This document shows, in pieces, positions 22,870 through 29,595 of a stretch of 37,397 nucleotides of DNA; the stretch's first letter is position 1, and each line of letters starts with the position of its first letter. Under the pieces are notes generated by a model. It had not been told where the DNA came from. It made no database searches and saw nothing but the letters and a program-made list of their open reading frames with translations. The stretch spans positions 1 to 37,397 of IMG/VR virus record IMGVR_UViG_3300042466_000272; one strand, written 5' to 3'. Origin of the DNA: a virus. A program made the translations under genes and the position numbers.

Positions 22870-22914
22870 TATATGCCTCTAGAAGCCCGTATAAAGCCCA
22901 TAGAGAGGCATATA
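22870..22914 (-). repeat. Perfect 11-bp inverted repeat in the small-terminase leader
   Basis: TATATGCCTCT (22870-22880) and AGAGGCATATA (22904-22914) are exact reverse complements, 23 bases apart. On the mRNA the hairpin would end just before the AAGGA site of the small terminase, so it could control its translation. As DNA it could be an operator or part of a packaging site. Confidence 0.7.
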
Positions 22915-22946
22915 GGGCGATTGCTAGGTAACTATCCCGATTGTAG

Positions 22947-23126
22947 CTATGCACGCCCTATGCCCCTTAAAAACGTTTCTAGGAGTATAGAGACTGGAGC
23001 GGGCACAGACCGACCGCCTTGCTCATAGTATCTGATCGACCGTTCGGACAGTCCTATCTTGTAGGCAAGCTGGCCCTGCGTCAGCTTCAGCCTCTCGCGT
23101 GTTGCTTTAAATTCTTCACTTGTCAT
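22947..23126 (-). CDS. XRE/Cro-type HTH regulator, 59 aa
   Basis: ATG 23126 overlaps the preceding stop (ATGA). The sequence MTSEEFKATRERLKLTQGQL, AYKIGLSERSIRYYEQGGR is a classic XRE helix-turn-helix: R-x-x-L-x-L-T-Q-x-x-L-A, then G-L-S-x-R-S-I-x-x-Y-E-x-G as the recognition helix and its cap. Only about 20 residues follow, so it is a minimal Cro-like protein without a peptidase or large dimerisation domain. It is probably the repressor or anti-repressor of this operon; a perfect palindrome sits in the promoter at 23884-23896. The gene is followed by an 88-base gap before the small terminase. Confidence 0.8.
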   Translation of the reverse strand: MTSEEFKATRERLKLTQGQLAYKIGLSERSIRYYEQGGRSVPAPVSILLETFLRGIGRA

Positions 23127-23323
23127 GCTTCATCCTTTAGCGCCTTTTCGGCGTCCTCAATCAAGTCGATGGGCGGGTAGCGCAGGTAAGATACATGGTC
23201 TTTGCCTATCACGCCAAGAAACTCCAGATATTCCATCAAGCGGTAGGCCAAGGTTTCGCCCGCCCGTTCGATGTATCGTTCGGGCAGCGCCAATTCGTCA
23301 TCCTCATCATCATAGTCTGTCAT
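23123..23323 (-). CDS. Small acidic protein, 66 aa, unknown function
   Basis: Coupled by ATGA at both ends. Begins MTDYDDEDDELALPERYIER, very acidic, followed by AGETLAYRLMEYLEFLGVIG and IDLIEDAEKALKD, two probable helices. No known domain. The DNA-mimic-like charge of the N-terminus (8 acidic residues in the first 11) could mean it interacts with a DNA-binding protein, perhaps the regulator encoded next, but that is speculation. Confidence 0.6.
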   Translation of the reverse strand: MTDYDDEDDELALPERYIERAGETLAYRLMEYLEFLGVIGKDHVSYLRYPPIDLIEDAEKALKDEA

Positions 23324-23595
23324 TTGATTTCCTTTAGTGCTGCGCGGCCCTCTATCTCAAAAATAACAGGGTTAATTGCCGGGTTGTCCGTTGCTTCTAA
23401 AATACGGCTTATACATTCTTGCGCGTCAATCCCGTCTGGCGGGAGGTAGGCGCGGGTTGCTTCGACAACAGCGATGACGGCGTCCTCCAGCAACTTAATG
23501 CGCAGCGCATCGGTCTGGGGTTGGCTATCCCAGCGTCCGTTCCATCCAATCTCGCCCAGTTCCTGCTTTGCATCGTCGTCATCATAGAAAGTCAT
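23320..23595 (-). CDS. Small protein, 91 aa, unknown function
   Basis: Coupled on both sides by ATGA overlaps. N-terminus MTFYDDDDAKQELGEIGWNG resembles the acidic start of the next protein (MTDYDDEDDEL). The core RIKLLEDAVIAVVEATRAYL and QECISRILEATDNPAINPVI is helical. No metal, enzyme or membrane motif. The similar beginnings of this and the 66-aa protein may reflect a distant duplication or simply shared composition. Confidence 0.6.
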   Translation of the reverse strand: MTFYDDDDAKQELGEIGWNGRWDSQPQTDALRIKLLEDAVIAVVEATRAYLPPDGIDAQECISRILEATDNPAINPVIFEIEGRAALKEIK

Positions 23596-23729
23596 TTGCT
23601 TTGTTCCTTTTCACGTTCTGCGCGGCGTTCCGCGAATGTCTTTCCGTCCAGTCCGCGCAGCGGCCAAGCACTGTCGGAGGATACACGGTGGTTCCGGCCC
23701 ATTGGCGCGGCTTGTTGTGGCTTAATCAT
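23592..23729 (-). CDS. Very small basic protein, 45 aa, unknown function
   Basis: ATG 23729 with an AGGAAG site; stop coupled to the next gene by ATGA. Sequence MIKPQQAAPMGRNHRVSSDS, AWPLRGLDGKTFAERRAERE, ending KEQSK. Basic, with a short C-terminal helix of alternating Arg and Glu. The pattern GLDGKTFAERRAERE is reminiscent of small phage proteins of unknown role. It is too short for a firm call, but the overlap and the ribosome site favour translation. Confidence 0.5.
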   Translation of the reverse strand: MIKPQQAAPMGRNHRVSSDSAWPLRGLDGKTFAERRAEREKEQSK

Positions 23730-23731
23730 GC

Positions 23732-23845
23732 TTACTTCCTCTTGTGATCGTTACGGCTGGCAAATGCTAGACCAGCCAACATGCTGGCTACCCATATCAA
23801 TGCGAATACATTGAATGAAATATACTGTGATAAATCAAAAGCCAT
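23732..23845 (-). CDS. Single-span membrane miniprotein, 37 aa, first gene of the leftward operon
   Basis: ATG 23845 with a good AGGGAG site and a short leader from the promoter at 23878-23906. The sequence MAFDLSQYISFNVFALIWVA and SMLAGLAFASRNDHKRK gives one hydrophobic segment (residues 9-29) and a basic tail, so the C-terminus should face the cytoplasm. Small single-span proteins in a repressor-containing operon may be superinfection-exclusion or membrane-sensing proteins. No family is recognised. Its position right behind a regulated promoter makes it worth noticing. Confidence 0.55.
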   Translation of the reverse strand: MAFDLSQYISFNVFALIWVASMLAGLAFASRNDHKRK

Positions 23846-23877
23846 TTGATAGTCTCCCTTTTGCTGTTGATAGACAT

Positions 23878-23906
23878 TGAATAGGAACACTGTTCCGGTG
23901 TGTCAA
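23878..23906 (-). promoter_or_regulatory. Leftward promoter with a palindromic operator in its spacer
   Basis: Reading leftward: -35 TTGACA (23906-23901, consensus), 17-base spacer, -10 TATTCA (23883-23878, three of six). The spacer carries the perfect palindrome GGAACA-C-TGTTCC (23884-23896). A repressor bound there would block RNA polymerase. The start site would be near 23871, about 25 bases before the first ATG. The likely ligand is the XRE protein of the same operon (autoregulation). Confidence 0.65.
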
Positions 23907-23939
23907 CAACTATTTTACCTTTTTTTTAGGGTCACTAAA

Positions 23940-24114
23940 TCACATCGGAATGTGAACAGCTAGGCATTACGGTGTAGTGGAGCAGGAACGATGTGCCGCT
24001 CTAAGGAAGGAAAGAGGCAGCGCCGCGCCTCGTTTCTTGTGCGCCTCCGACGCCATTTGGTCCAGCACTAATACACTGTTACAGTCTGAAACCCGCAGAA
24101 ATGCGTGGCTTTTT
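23940..24114 (+). ncRNA. Candidate structured noncoding RNA ending in an intrinsic terminator
   Basis: Noncoding stretch with several pairing segments: GAGGC / GCCTC (24014-24018, 24027-24031), the palindrome ACTGT-T-ACAGT (24075-24085), and a final hairpin CCCGCA-GAAA-TGCGTGG (24092-24108, one bulged T, GNRA loop) followed by CTTTTT (24109-24114). That last element looks like a terminator on the plus strand, which would make the upstream 150 bases a short transcript. Its place beside a repressor gene invites comparison with antisense immunity RNAs of P1/P4 type, but I cannot show homology and see no clear promoter. Confidence 0.3.
24091..24114 (+). terminator. Terminator-like GNRA hairpin with T tract
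   Basis: Stem CCCGCA with TGCG-t-GG around a GAAA tetraloop (24092-24108), then CTTTTT. The bulge weakens the stem. It lies inside the noncoding gap upstream of the recombinase and would end a rightward transcript that begins in that gap. Confidence 0.5.
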
Positions 24115-24122
24115 GGGTATGA

Positions 24123-24174
24123 GGGTCAAAGTGCCCTTCGGTTTGACCCCCCCCCGTCCCCGCCTTGCGCGGGG
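24123..24174. repeat. Two GC-rich hairpins flanking a run of nine C
   Basis: GGGTCAAA (24123-24130) pairs perfectly with TTTGACCC (24142-24149) over an 11-base loop. CCCCGC (24158-24163) pairs with GCGGGG (24169-24174) over five bases. Between them is a run of nine C (24147-24155), unusual in this genome. The remaining DNA up to the recombinase start (24175-24334) is AT-rich with no gene. Confidence 0.65.
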
Positions 24175-24282
24175 GGCGTGTGCGTATAACTAAACAGACA
24201 CCGAAATGTAGCCCCTACCCCCCTGTACCCTTGTATTTAACATAATGCCGTCCGAAAAATTTCTAACTTTTTGCTTGCCAAG

Positions 24283-24306
24283 TTGTAACAATAAATTGTA
24301 ACAGTG
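24283..24306. repeat. Tandem TTGTAACA sites just upstream of the recombinase
   Basis: TTGTAACA occurs at 24283-24290 and 24296-24303, 13 bp apart, and the second is extended to TGTAACAGTG, the exact reverse complement of CACTGTTACA at 24074-24083. The pair overlaps the region where the recombinase promoter must lie, 30-50 bases before its start codon, so it is a good candidate operator or recombinase-binding site. Confidence 0.5.
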
Positions 24307-24334
24307 ATGCACAACAAGAAACGGGAGAAATACG

Positions 24335-25015
24335 TTGGCAGTTTTTGGGTACACACGCGTCTCGACTGAAGACCAGATCGAGAACACATCGCTCGATGAT
24401 CAAGCCCGCCAAATCCAAGGCATCGCGCTCACGCATAATTTGGAACTGGACCATATATACGAAGAGCGCGGCGTCTCTGGCGGTGTTCCGCTGCTACGCC
24501 GAGAAGAAGGCTGCAAGCTGGCGTTCCTCCGGCCGGGCGATACCGTTATCGTATCGAAGCTGGACCGTATGTTCCGCGATGCGAGAGACGCACTAAACGT
24601 GATTGCCGACTGGGAGACGGCGAACATTAATCTCATCATCAATGGCTACGGCAATGTGATGGACAAGGCCAACCCGAACGGCCGCTTCATGTTAGAGATC
24701 ATGGCCGTCTTTTCTGGCGAGGAGCGCCGCCGTATCAGAGAACGTGTCACCGCCGGTAAGAGAGCCAAGCGTTCGCAGGGTGGATATGTCGGTGGCAAAG
24801 TGCCATTCGGATTTAAGAAGTCGGGCACAGGCCGCAAGGCCAAGCTGCACCCAGAACCAAACGCGCAGGACGCATTGATAACAATGAAAGCCGCACGCGT
24901 TAAAGGCCATAGCTACCGCGATATTGCTATTATCGTAGCAAAGCGTCATGGTATCACGGTCAGTCACCAAACAATCGCACGAGTAATCAGGGGAGATAAG
25001 AATGACGAAATCTGA
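24335..25015 (+). CDS. Small serine recombinase (resolvase/invertase family)
   Basis: 226 aa, TTG start with GGGAG eight bases upstream. Resolvase catalytic domain: VFGYTRVSTEDQ with nucleophile S10, IVSKLDRMFRDARDALNV with the conserved Arg residues, and GRFMLEIMAVFSGEERRRIR leading into the long E helix. The C-terminus (YRDIAIIVAKRHGITVSHQT) is a helix-turn-helix DNA-binding domain. Size and layout match resolvases and invertases, not large serine integrases (450 aa or more with zinc-ribbon domain). It could resolve multimers of a circular phage form, invert a segment, or integrate DNA. No crossover site is proven. It overlaps terL by 14 bases, so a repressed recombinase promoter would also affect packaging. 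Confidence 0.88.
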   Translation: MAVFGYTRVSTEDQIENTSLDDQARQIQGIALTHNLELDHIYEERGVSGGVPLLRREEGCKLAFLRPGDTVIVSKLDRMFRDARDALNVIADWETANINLIINGYGNVMDKANPNGRFMLEIMAVFSGEERRRIRERVTAGKRAKRSQGGYVGGKVPFGFKKSGTGRKAKLHPEPNAQDALITMKAARVKGHSYRDIAIIVAKRHGITVSHQTIARVIRGDKNDEI

Positions 25016-26411
25016 ACCAAACTTCTTTCTGGAATTCCTGAAGAAGTACCGCGATGATCCCGTCGGGTTCGTGCGCGATATTCTAAGAACCAAACCGGAC
25101 CCGTGGCAAATCGAGTTTCTGAAGGCGATTAGTTCGGGGGAGCGTCGTATCTCCGTCCGTTCAGGCCACGGTGTCGGTAAGTCTACGGCCGCAAGCTGGG
25201 CCATGCTGCATTACTTCCTGACGCGGTATCCGGTGAAGGTTGTCGTGACTGCGCCGACATCCGCACAGTTGTTCGATGCGATGTTCGCGGAACTGAAGCG
25301 ATGGGTGAATGAACTGCCGGAAGTGCTGAAGGTTCTGATCGAAGTCAAGGCCGACCGTATTGAATTGAAGGCCGCATCGAGCGAAGCCTTTATCTCCGCC
25401 AGAACGAGCCGGGCGGAAACGCCCGAAGCCTTGCAGGGTATCCACGCCGACAACGTGTTGCTCGTCGCCGACGAAGCGTCCGGTATACCTGAAAGTGTGT
25501 ATGAAGCTGCGTCCGGTTCTATGTCGGGCCACAATGCGACGACGCTTCTTCTCGGAAACCCAACGCGAAACACCGGACTATTCTACGACACCCACAACCG
25601 GCTTAAAGGTGAATGGAAAACATTCCACGTTAGCTGTCTCGACAGCCCACGCGTATCCGATGCGTTCGTCCGAGAGATGCAGTTGCGATACGGTGAAGAC
25701 AGCCCGGCCTATCACGTCCGCGTTCTCGGTAACTTCCCGCCGCGTGAAGAAGATACGGTTATCCCCGTCGAGTTGATCGACGGAGCTATGAACCGCGAAA
25801 TCAAGATTGCCAAGAACACCAAGAGCGTATGGGGCCTAGACGTTGCGCGTATGGGGTCGGACGCAAGCGCGCTCGCCAAGCGACGCGGCCCAGTTGTAGA
25901 AGAGATACAGACTTGGAAAGGTCTGGACCTGATGCAGCTAACAGGCGCAGTCGTAGCCGAGTTCGAGGCGCTAACGCCATCCGAGCAGCCAGTCGAGATA
26001 CTGGTCGATAGCATCGGGTTGGGGGCCGGTGTGCTTGACCGTCTGCGCGAACTGGGTCTGCCAGCGCGTGGGATCAACGTTGCGGAAAGCCCCGCGCTCA
26101 AAGGAACTTACGCCAACCTACGCGCCGAGTTGTGGTTCAAGTGCAAAGGGTGGCTGGCGAACCGTGACGTTAAGATACCGAAGGATGAGCAGTTGTTCGC
26201 CGAGTTGGCGTCACCGCGTTACACCTTCACCTCGTCGGGCAAGATGCAGGTGGAGAGTAAAGAGAGCATGAAGAAGCGCGGGCTTCCGTCACCCGACAAG
26301 GCGGACGCTCTCTGCCTGTGTCTGGCCACCGATATATCGACGATCATGCACGGATACTCGATGGCCAACAAGTCAGGCGCACTGCGTAGAAATATTAAGG
26401 GGGTAGTTTGA
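25002..26411 (+). CDS. terL: Large terminase subunit
   Basis: 469 aa. The ATPase half has Walker A SGHGVGKS (54-61), the coupling TAPTSAQ motif near 83 and Walker B VLLVADEASG (152-161). The nuclease half has the RNase H-like acidic residues D280 (GLDVARMGSDAS), D336 (LVDSIGLGAG) and the SPDKADALCL motif at 430-439. It powers DNA into the prohead through the portal and cuts concatemers. The N-terminus (EFLKKYRDDPVGFVRDIL, DPWQIEFL) is the adenine-binding region usual in this group. The start overlaps the recombinase. The partner terS is 2.1 kb away on the other strand. The end of the gene contains the -35 box of the late promoter. Confidence 0.95.
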   Translation: MTKSEPNFFLEFLKKYRDDPVGFVRDILRTKPDPWQIEFLKAISSGERRISVRSGHGVGKSTAASWAMLHYFLTRYPVKVVVTAPTSAQLFDAMFAELKRWVNELPEVLKVLIEVKADRIELKAASSEAFISARTSRAETPEALQGIHADNVLLVADEASGIPESVYEAASGSMSGHNATTLLLGNPTRNTGLFYDTHNRLKGEWKTFHVSCLDSPRVSDAFVREMQLRYGEDSPAYHVRVLGNFPPREEDTVIPVELIDGAMNREIKIAKNTKSVWGLDVARMGSDASALAKRRGPVVEEIQTWKGLDLMQLTGAVVAEFEALTPSEQPVEILVDSIGLGAGVLDRLRELGLPARGINVAESPALKGTYANLRAELWFKCKGWLANRDVKIPKDEQLFAELASPRYTFTSSGKMQVESKESMKKRGLPSPDKADALCLCLATDISTIMHGYSMANKSGALRRNIKGVV

Positions 26412-26435
26412 CATAAATAAAAGATGTGATATATT
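26408..26435 (+). promoter_or_regulatory. Near-consensus sigma-70 promoter for the late head genes
   Basis: -35 TTGACA (26408-26413), 16-base spacer, -10 TATATT (26430-26435), with an extended TG at 26427-26428. The -35 box overlaps the terL stop codon (26409-26411). The start site would be near 26442, exactly at the foot of the hairpin at 26442-26479. The leader to the first gene is about 186 bases. This is the best promoter I can find in the window. Confidence 0.75.
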
Positions 26436-26441
26436 TGTTTT

Positions 26442-26479
26442 GCTCGGCAGGTTTTTTCTCTCTCCCTCTCCTGCCGGGC
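26442..26479 (+). repeat. Hairpin with all-pyrimidine loop at the 5' end of the late transcript
   Basis: GCTCGGCAGG (26442-26451) pairs with CCTGCCGGGC (26470-26479), ten pairs with one G-T wobble. The 18-base loop contains only T and C. Placed at the predicted transcription start, it could protect the late mRNA from 5'-end-dependent decay. The remaining leader (26480-26627) holds no gene that I can see. Confidence 0.65.
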
Positions 26480-26627
26480 GTCTTGGGTGCTAAGGGGTGT
26501 GCGAGGCTGTGCCGCCGGTAATAGCGACTGAATGATATGCAACTCCCATCTCATTCGAAACGCCGCCACCCCGCTTTTTTGCTTTTCCACAAACTTTAGG
26601 CTATAGGCGTCTGTAGGGAGCGTACCC

Positions 26628-27053
26628 GTGGAAACAAAAACTTGTCCAGAATGTGGCGAAGAGAAGCCGACTGATGACTTCTATTTCCAGAGACGCGCCT
26701 GTAAGCCGTGCGTGCGCGAACACCAACGCCGCTTCAGAGACTCCCAGCCAGACTACAATCACTCCCGCAATCTCCAACGCCGGTACGGTCTTAGCGTCGA
26801 TGAGTACCAAACACTCCTCGCCAACCAGAATTTTGCTTGCCCTATTTGCGAGGTAGAAATATCGAATACAATAGAGTATAAGGGAAAGCGACCAGTTGCC
26901 GTTGATCACAACCACGAGACGGGTGATGTGCGCGGCATACTTTGTTCGATGTGTAATTTAATGCTAGGCCACGCGAGAGAAAATACCAGTATTCTTTATC
27001 GGGCCATCGTGTATTTGAGTGAGCGCGGCGCGTATGCGCCGAAAGGTAAATGA
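26628..27053 (+). CDS. Endonuclease VII family (HNH-type) recombination endonuclease
   Basis: 141 aa, GTG start after TAGGGAG. An N-terminal zinc ribbon, CPECGEEKPTDDFYFQRR with CKPC, precedes the endonuclease VII core: a CPIC pair in NFACPICEVEI, the catalytic VDHNHETGDVRGILC, and CSMCNLMLGHARENTSILYR. The four Cys of the core hold zinc and the DHNH residues bind the metal used for cutting. Members cleave branched DNA before packaging (T4 gp49 type) or act as homing endonucleases. As the first gene of the late transcript, next to terminase and portal, either a debranching role or a homing insertion is possible. Confidence 0.88.
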   Translation: METKTCPECGEEKPTDDFYFQRRACKPCVREHQRRFRDSQPDYNHSRNLQRRYGLSVDEYQTLLANQNFACPICEVEISNTIEYKGKRPVAVDHNHETGDVRGILCSMCNLMLGHARENTSILYRAIVYLSERGAYAPKGK

Positions 27054-27054
27054 T

Positions 27055-27231
27055 ATGAAGAAGCTAGACGCTGCTGCTAAGAAGATTGGCAAAGTTATGG
27101 GCGAGTATAAGCGCGGCACATTGCACGCTGGCGTAAATCCTAAAGGCCCTGCAAAGGCTCCCTTGGCTAAATCGCGTAAACAGGCTATAGCTATCGCCCT
27201 GTCCGAAGCTGGCAAGTCAAAAAAGAAGTAA
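27055..27231 (+). CDS. DUF6496-like small basic protein
   Basis: 58 aa from ATG 27055, one base after the endonuclease stop; an in-frame ATG at 27019 would sit inside the endonuclease gene and is less likely. Conserved pattern: KVMGEYKRGTLHAG, then the block KSRKQAIAIALSEAGKSKKK. This pattern is found in many small phage and bacterial proteins of unknown function next to head genes. Strongly basic, no membrane span, probably nucleic-acid-associated. Confidence 0.75.
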   Translation: MKKLDAAAKKIGKVMGEYKRGTLHAGVNPKGPAKAPLAKSRKQAIAIALSEAGKSKKK

Positions 27232-27240
27232 GGCTAAAAT

Positions 27241-29595
27241 ATGGCATATCGCAATAATCGTAAGCCGACTAAGGATCAGATGGCTAAGAACAACCGTATG
27301 TATCAGGATACGGGTGTTACCAACACCAATTCTGAAAACGACGATAGCGAAGATATGTCCGATGAAACTTCGATGGAACTTCCCGACGGTACGGAAGTTA
27401 CTATTGAAGAGCCGGAAATGGAAGACGAGCAGGTAGAAGACCCTGTATCCGAAGAAGAACTCCAGAACATTATCACCGCCGAGATTGACGACGCGCAGGA
27501 CTACATCGACGATGTGATCTCGCCGGAGCGTGCGCTTGCGGGCCAGTACTATAAGGGCGAACCCTTCGGCAACGAAGAGGAAGGCCGGTCGCAGGCAATG
27601 TCGATGGATGTACGGGATACTGTACAGGCCATGATGCCGTCGATCATGAAAGTATTTTTCGCGGCGAACAACGTCGTCGAGTTTGCGCCGAACGGCCCAG
27701 AAGATATCGACAGTGCGCAGCAAGCGACGGATTATGTTAACTACTGCCTGACACGCGACAACAACCTATTTAATGAATGCTACTCCACATTCAAGGACGC
27801 GCTGATCCGTAAGAACGGTATCATGAAAGTCTGGTGGAATACCGAGAAAGATGTCACGACCCACTACTTCACGGGTCTGGACGAAGCTACCTTCTCGGTC
27901 CTTCAGGCCGATGAGAATATCGAAGTCAAGGACGTAGAGATTACCTACGGCCCGATGCCGATGGTTCCGCCTGAAATGATGGGCATGGAGCCTCCACCCC
28001 CACCCGCGACATACGACTGCACCGTTGTCCGCACCACGGAGAAGGGCCGCCTGTGCGTCCAGTCCGTACCGCCCGAAGAGTTTCTGATCGACCGCCGTGC
28101 GCGCTCTATCGAAACCGCCGAGTTTGTAGCCCACCGTCGTTACGTTACAGTATCCGATCTCGTGAAGATGGGCTATGATTTCGATGAGGTCCAAGACCTT
28201 GGCTATGAAACGCTTGATGACTTTGAAGGCAACCAAGAAGCCTTTGACCGTAACCCGCAAGCGTTCGTTCAGATCACAGGCCGCACAGATACGACATCGC
28301 GCAAAGTCCTTTACATCGAGGGCTATGTGTATGTTGACATGGATGGCGACGGGATCGCGGAACTTTGCCGCGTCTGCGTTGCTGGCACGGCCAACAAGAT
28401 ACTTCACTACGAACCCTGCGACTTTATTCCGTTCGTAGACTTCTGCCCTGATCCAGAGCCGCACACATTCTTCGGCATGTCGATTGCCGACGTGACGATG
28501 GACATTCAGCTTATCAAGTCGAATATCCTGCGTAACACGCTGGACAGCTTGGCTCAGTCTATCCACCCACGCACGGGTGTTGTCGAAGGCCAAGTCAATC
28601 TTGAAGACGTGATGAACACCGAAGTCGGTGGCATCATCCGTATGCGCGCACCGGGCATGGTGCAGCCGTTCACGATGCCGTTCGTCGGGCAGCAAGCCTT
28701 CCCGATGTTGCAGTACATGGACGAACTGCGCGAGAACCGCACAGGTATTTCCAAGGCCGCGTCTGGCCTCGATGCGAATGCGCTTCAGTCTTCGACCCGC
28801 GCTGCTGTTGCAGCCACTATTACTGCTGCGGCGCAACATATCGAACTGATCTGCCGTATCTTCGCCGAGACGGGCATGAAGGGTCTGTTCCGCAAGTCGT
28901 TGCAGCTTATCGCCAAGAACCAAGATGCTCCGCGCATGGTGCGTCTGCGCAACACGTTCGTGCCGATTGACCCACGGGTCTGGGACGCAAGCATGGATGT
29001 CGTCGTCAATGTCGCTATCGGGACTGGTAGCAACGAAGAGAAGATGGCGTTCTTAGGTCAAGTCGCGGCCAAGCAAGAGATGCTGATGCAGATGGGCGCT
29101 CCGCTGGTGGACATGCAGGGCTACTATAATACGCTGGCCCAGATGATGGCGCTGGCTGGATACAAAGACCCAACGGTGTTCTTCAAAGACCCAGCCATGA
29201 TGCCGCCTCCGCCACCGCCTGCGCCACCGCAGCCGACACCGGAAGAGATGCTGTCTCAGGTTCAGATGGAAGCAATTCGTGCGGACATCCAGAAGAAGGC
29301 GGCTGAACTTGAGTTGCAGCGCGAAGAGATGCTGCGCAAGGATGACCGTGAGCGCGACAAACTCGACGCCGATATGATGATTAAGGCAGCCGAGATTGAA
29401 GCCAAGTATGGCGCGCAAGTCAACACGGCCAACATCGAAGCGTTGATGCAGCGCGACCGTGAGTTGCTACGCCAGCAAGGCGAGATGGATCGTGCGGCGG
29501 TGCAAGCTGCACAGGCCACGCAGAACGCACAGATGGCGCAGGCAGTTCAGCAAGCACAGATGCAACCTGAAATGCCACCAGAAGGTATGATGTAA
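27241..29595 (+). CDS. Portal protein (SU10/P22-type)
   Basis: 784 aa. It starts with an acidic, disordered stretch (residues 1-85), then the portal core: DAQDYIDDVISPERALAGQY, DVRDTVQAMMPSIMKVFFA, KDALIRKNGIMKVWW, and the stem/wing motif FGMSIADVTMDIQLIKSNIL. The clip region includes ELRENRTGISKAASGLDANA. The C-terminal 150 residues carry a polyproline run (PPPPPPAPPQ), then a long Glu/Lys/Gln coiled coil (EEMLRKDDRERDKLDADMMI) and a Gln/Ala/Met-rich tail, like the barrel of long portals. Twelve copies form the DNA channel of the head vertex and the terminase dock. Stop overlaps the next start (TAATG). Confidence 0.9.
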   Translation: MAYRNNRKPTKDQMAKNNRMYQDTGVTNTNSENDDSEDMSDETSMELPDGTEVTIEEPEMEDEQVEDPVSEEELQNIITAEIDDAQDYIDDVISPERALAGQYYKGEPFGNEEEGRSQAMSMDVRDTVQAMMPSIMKVFFAANNVVEFAPNGPEDIDSAQQATDYVNYCLTRDNNLFNECYSTFKDALIRKNGIMKVWWNTEKDVTTHYFTGLDEATFSVLQADENIEVKDVEITYGPMPMVPPEMMGMEPPPPPATYDCTVVRTTEKGRLCVQSVPPEEFLIDRRARSIETAEFVAHRRYVTVSDLVKMGYDFDEVQDLGYETLDDFEGNQEAFDRNPQAFVQITGRTDTTSRKVLYIEGYVYVDMDGDGIAELCRVCVAGTANKILHYEPCDFIPFVDFCPDPEPHTFFGMSIADVTMDIQLIKSNILRNTLDSLAQSIHPRTGVVEGQVNLEDVMNTEVGGIIRMRAPGMVQPFTMPFVGQQAFPMLQYMDELRENRTGISKAASGLDANALQSSTRAAVAATITAAAQHIELICRIFAETGMKGLFRKSLQLIAKNQDAPRMVRLRNTFVPIDPRVWDASMDVVVNVAIGTGSNEEKMAFLGQVAAKQEMLMQMGAPLVDMQGYYNTLAQMMALAGYKDPTVFFKDPAMMPPPPPPAPPQPTPEEMLSQVQMEAIRADIQKKAAELELQREEMLRKDDRERDKLDADMMIKAAEIEAKYGAQVNTANIEALMQRDRELLRQQGEMDRAAVQAAQATQNAQMAQAVQQAQMQPEMPPEGMM

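Noticed and set aside
24147-24155. Run of nine C as a functional element
   Set aside because: Long homopolymers are frequent sequencing or assembly errors; kept only as a note within the hairpin entry.
23977-24189. Plus-strand open frame of 70 codons in the noncoding gap
   Set aside because: It spans hairpins, a terminator-like element and a nine-C run; composition is odd. Better explained as noncoding, though similar translated strings may occur at other phage immunity regions.
27766-28923. Minus-strand open frame of 385 codons opposite the portal gene
   Set aside because: Fully antisense to a clear portal gene; composition (His, Arg, Asp, Val runs) is that of a mirrored frame.
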